Source: Elusimicrobiota bacterium (GTDB taxonomy: Bacteria > Elusimicrobiota > Elusimicrobia > FEN-1173). Taken from it: DNA of 61,424 nt. The DNA lies in NCBI GenBank assembly GCA_016788905.1, contig JAEURZ010000018.1, forward strand, positions 1-61,424, given 5' to 3'. Shown here in pieces: positions 60,098-61,424 of this stretch. Both the position numbers and the translations under genes were made by a program. Position 1 is the stretch's first letter, and each line of letters opens with the position of its first letter. Below the pieces are notes generated by a model. That model was not told the DNA's origin. It did not search any database and saw only the letters and a list, made by a program, of their open reading frames with translations.

Positions 60098-60871
60098 TTA
60101 CTTTTTCCCAGGGGCGGCTTTTGCCGGCGCCTTGGTCACTTTTTTGGCGGTCGCGGCGCGACCGGATGATTTGCTCGCTCGCTTAGGCCGCGTGGTCTTA
60201 TACACTCGGACGCAAGATCCCATAGGACCTGGAACTGACCCTTTAATCAGAATTAAATTTTGTTCGGCATCAACGCGGACAACAATCAATCGCTGCACCG
60301 TGCTCGGAACAGCACCCATGTGTCCAGGCCCGCGCTTCCCAGGCCACACCCTTTCCCGCCCGCTGGAGCCAGGAGCCCGCCAACGATCGGACTGACCGTG
60401 AGTCTGAGGCCCACCTTTAAATCGATGGCGCTTTACGGCTCCCGCAAATCCTTTTCCTTTATTGGTCCCCCGAACATCCACCACATCTCCCGATTTAAAC
60501 TGGTCCGCACGAATTTCCATGCCCTTCTCAAATCCCGTGGTTACCGAAACACGAAATTCTTCCACCCACTGGCGAGGAGAAACTTTAGCCATGGCGAAAT
60601 GCCCCACTTCAGGTTTAGACAGGTTTTTTCCTTTGGTCCCACCAAATCCGACTTGGATGGCCTCGTATCCATGGGCAACAGTTGTTTTAATTTGGAGCAC
60701 AGGACAGGGGCCCGCCTCTAGAACTGTCACTGGAACAACCTCCCCTTTCTCATCGAACACTCGGGTCATCCCAATCTTTTTGGCCAGAATCGCCTTGAGG
60801 GTTGGGACCGTTTTACTCTCTGGTCCTACTGTCTCGACGATTGGTGTATTTTCTTTCGTTGGTTCAGACAT
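60098..60871 (-). CDS. rplC: 50S ribosomal protein L3 with C-terminal Lys/Ala tail
   Basis: L3 has about 257 residues, with an N-terminal stretch of about 25 residues before AKKIGMTRVFDEKGEVVPVTVLEAG. The core continues HRFKGGPQTHGQSDRWRAPGSSG, and a 30-residue Lys/Ala-rich tail ends it. The ATG at 60871 has TAGGAAAA upstream; the TTG at 60898 is rejected. L3 organises the peptidyl-transferase centre. Confidence 0.95.
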   Translation of the reverse strand: MSEPTKENTPIVETVGPESKTVPTLKAILAKKIGMTRVFDEKGEVVPVTVLEAGPCPVLQIKTTVAHGYEAIQVGFGGTKGKNLSKPEVGHFAMAKVSPRQWVEEFRVSVTTGFEKGMEIRADQFKSGDVVDVRGTNKGKGFAGAVKRHRFKGGPQTHGQSDRWRAPGSSGRERVWPGKRGPGHMGAVPSTVQRLIVVRVDAEQNLILIKGSVPGPMGSCVRVYKTTRPKRASKSSGRAATAKKVTKAPAKAAPGKK

Positions 60872-60901
60872 TGTTGTTTTCCTAATTTTTAATGACAAAT
60901 T

Positions 60902-61228
60902 TTACAGCTTAATCTCCACATCCACACCGGCGGGAAGGTCCAGTTTCATCATTTCTTCCACCGTCTTTGCCGTCGGTTCTAAAATATCAATCAAGCGCTT
61001 GTGAATCCGCATCTCAAATTGTTCACGGGATTTTTTATCCGTATGAACAGACCTGTTTACCGTATATTTTTTGATGTGAGTGGGAAGCAAAACCGGCCCC
61101 GCCACCGTGGCTCCCGTTCGATGAGCGGCTTCCACTATTTTTGTCAAAGAATCATCCAACATGCGATGATCGTACGCCCGCAACCGAATCCTAATTTTTT
61201 GCTGCGCCAATGGGGCTGTTGTGTTCAT
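60902..61228 (-). CDS. rpsJ: 30S ribosomal protein S10
   Basis: This 108-residue protein has [65 protein letters not shown]-like core and [13 protein letters not shown]. It starts the S10 operon and also binds NusB in antitermination. A short possible ORF fills the gap to tuf. Confidence 0.97.
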   Translation of the reverse strand: MNTTAPLAQQKIRIRLRAYDHRMLDDSLTKIVEAAHRTGATVAGPVLLPTHIKKYTVNRSVHTDKKSREQFEMRIHKRLIDILEPTAKTVEEMMKLDLPAGVDVEIKL

Positions 61229-61229
61229 A

Positions 61230-61328
61230 TCAGTTCACCGAAAAGGCGCATTGAAAATCCGCACCGGCCCGAGAGTCCCGCATATGCAACGTCACGAGAC
61301 TTTCCCCTGCGTAAAGATCAGCATTCAC
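61230..61328 (-). CDS. Possible 32-aa small protein between tuf and rpsJ
   Basis: A GTG start at 61328 with GGGAGA 7 nt upstream opens a 32-codon frame ending at TGA one base before the rpsJ start. It reads (M)[19 protein letters not shown] and resembles no family I know. An ATG at 61343 is in the same frame. A leader peptide is possible. Chance is also possible at this length, so confidence is low. Confidence 0.25.
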   Translation of the reverse strand: MNADLYAGESLVTLHMRDSRAGADFQCAFSVN

Positions 61329-61347
61329 GATCGGATCTCCCATACCT

Positions 61348-61424
61348 TTAAGCCAAAATTTCGGTTACGACTCCGGCTCCGACGGTGTGACCGCCTTCCC
61401 GGATCGCAAATCGAACACCCGTCT
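61348..61424 (-). CDS. tuf: Elongation factor Tu, C-terminal end (partial)
   Basis: The minus-strand frame to the window edge reads TGVRFAIREGGHTVGAGVVTE, then ILA and a TAA stop. This is the conserved C-terminus of EF-Tu domain 3. Only 25 residues are inside the window; the gene continues beyond 61424. Position just before rpsJ is usual. Confidence 0.93.
   Translation of the reverse strand, partial: TGVRFAIREGGHTVGAGVVTEILA

Noticed and set aside
1-61424. tRNA, rRNA and CRISPR arrays
   Set aside because: I looked in the intergenic gaps and saw no cloverleaf-like tRNA, no rRNA sequence and no regularly spaced repeats; the gaps are nearly all under 150 nt.

Overview
This 61.4 kb window reads almost entirely from the minus strand. 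About 75 protein genes are visible, all on that strand, and very many neighbours share 1-11 nt overlaps (mostly ATGA). The organism looks like a Gram-negative-type bacterium of intermediate GC. It has a RodA/PBP2/MreBCD elongation machine, a nonulosonic-acid surface-glycan locus and zinc-ribbon (C+) forms of S4, S14, L24 and L36. The ribosomal proteins carry unusual low-complexity tails and rpmD (L30) is missing. I cannot fix the phylum by eye; an uncultured lineage such as Elusimicrobiota/Omnitrophota is a guess only.

In transcription order (high to low coordinates): (1) 61424-45582 is the S10-spc-alpha ribosomal supercluster, running from the 3' end of tuf through rpsJ, rplCDWB, rpsS, rplV, rpsC, rplP, rpmC, rpsQ, rplNXE, rpsN, rpsH, rplFR, rpsE, rplO, secY, adk, map, infA, rpmJ, rpsMKD and rpoA to rplQ. 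(2) 45484-38459 is the cell-shape cluster mreB-mreC-mreD-mrdA-rodA followed by an RNase E/G gene. (3) 38458-35518 holds an emfourin-like protease inhibitor, then a well-formed promoter with a palindromic operator, a GbsR/MarR regulator, an M4 (thermolysin/protealysin-type) metalloprotease and a lipoprotein. (4) 35521-20825 mixes three DUF1016 (YhcG-type) PDDEXK nuclease genes with sugar-metabolism genes: an L-2-hydroxyglutarate-oxidase-like enzyme, a SIS isomerase, an HldE-like fusion with reversed domain order, two NAD-dependent epimerases, a split transketolase, a HAD protein, an APH-type kinase and methyltransferases. (5) 20828-10262 carries a Zn-dehydrogenase, an acyltransferase, C-methyltransferases, a WbuC-type cupin, an SDR, an MsbA/PglK-like ABC exporter and a TIGR04372-type glycosyltransferase. 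(6) 10204-408 is a promoter followed by a compact operon for CMP-legionaminic acid (legF-legI-legG-legH, hisF-hisH-amidotransferase, ptmE-legB-legC). The amidotransferase trio inside it suggests an acetamidino derivative. (7) 345-1 is a broken IS3-family element.

The most unusual material is in the DUF1016 genes. All three carry near-perfect DNA palindromes in the same inter-domain linker, although the palindromes differ in sequence. The middle gene sits between diverged direct copies of the junction between a small 127-aa gene and lhgO, which looks like the scar of a nuclease-cassette insertion. A second notable system is the emfourin/M4 protease pair arranged around a GbsR-type regulator.
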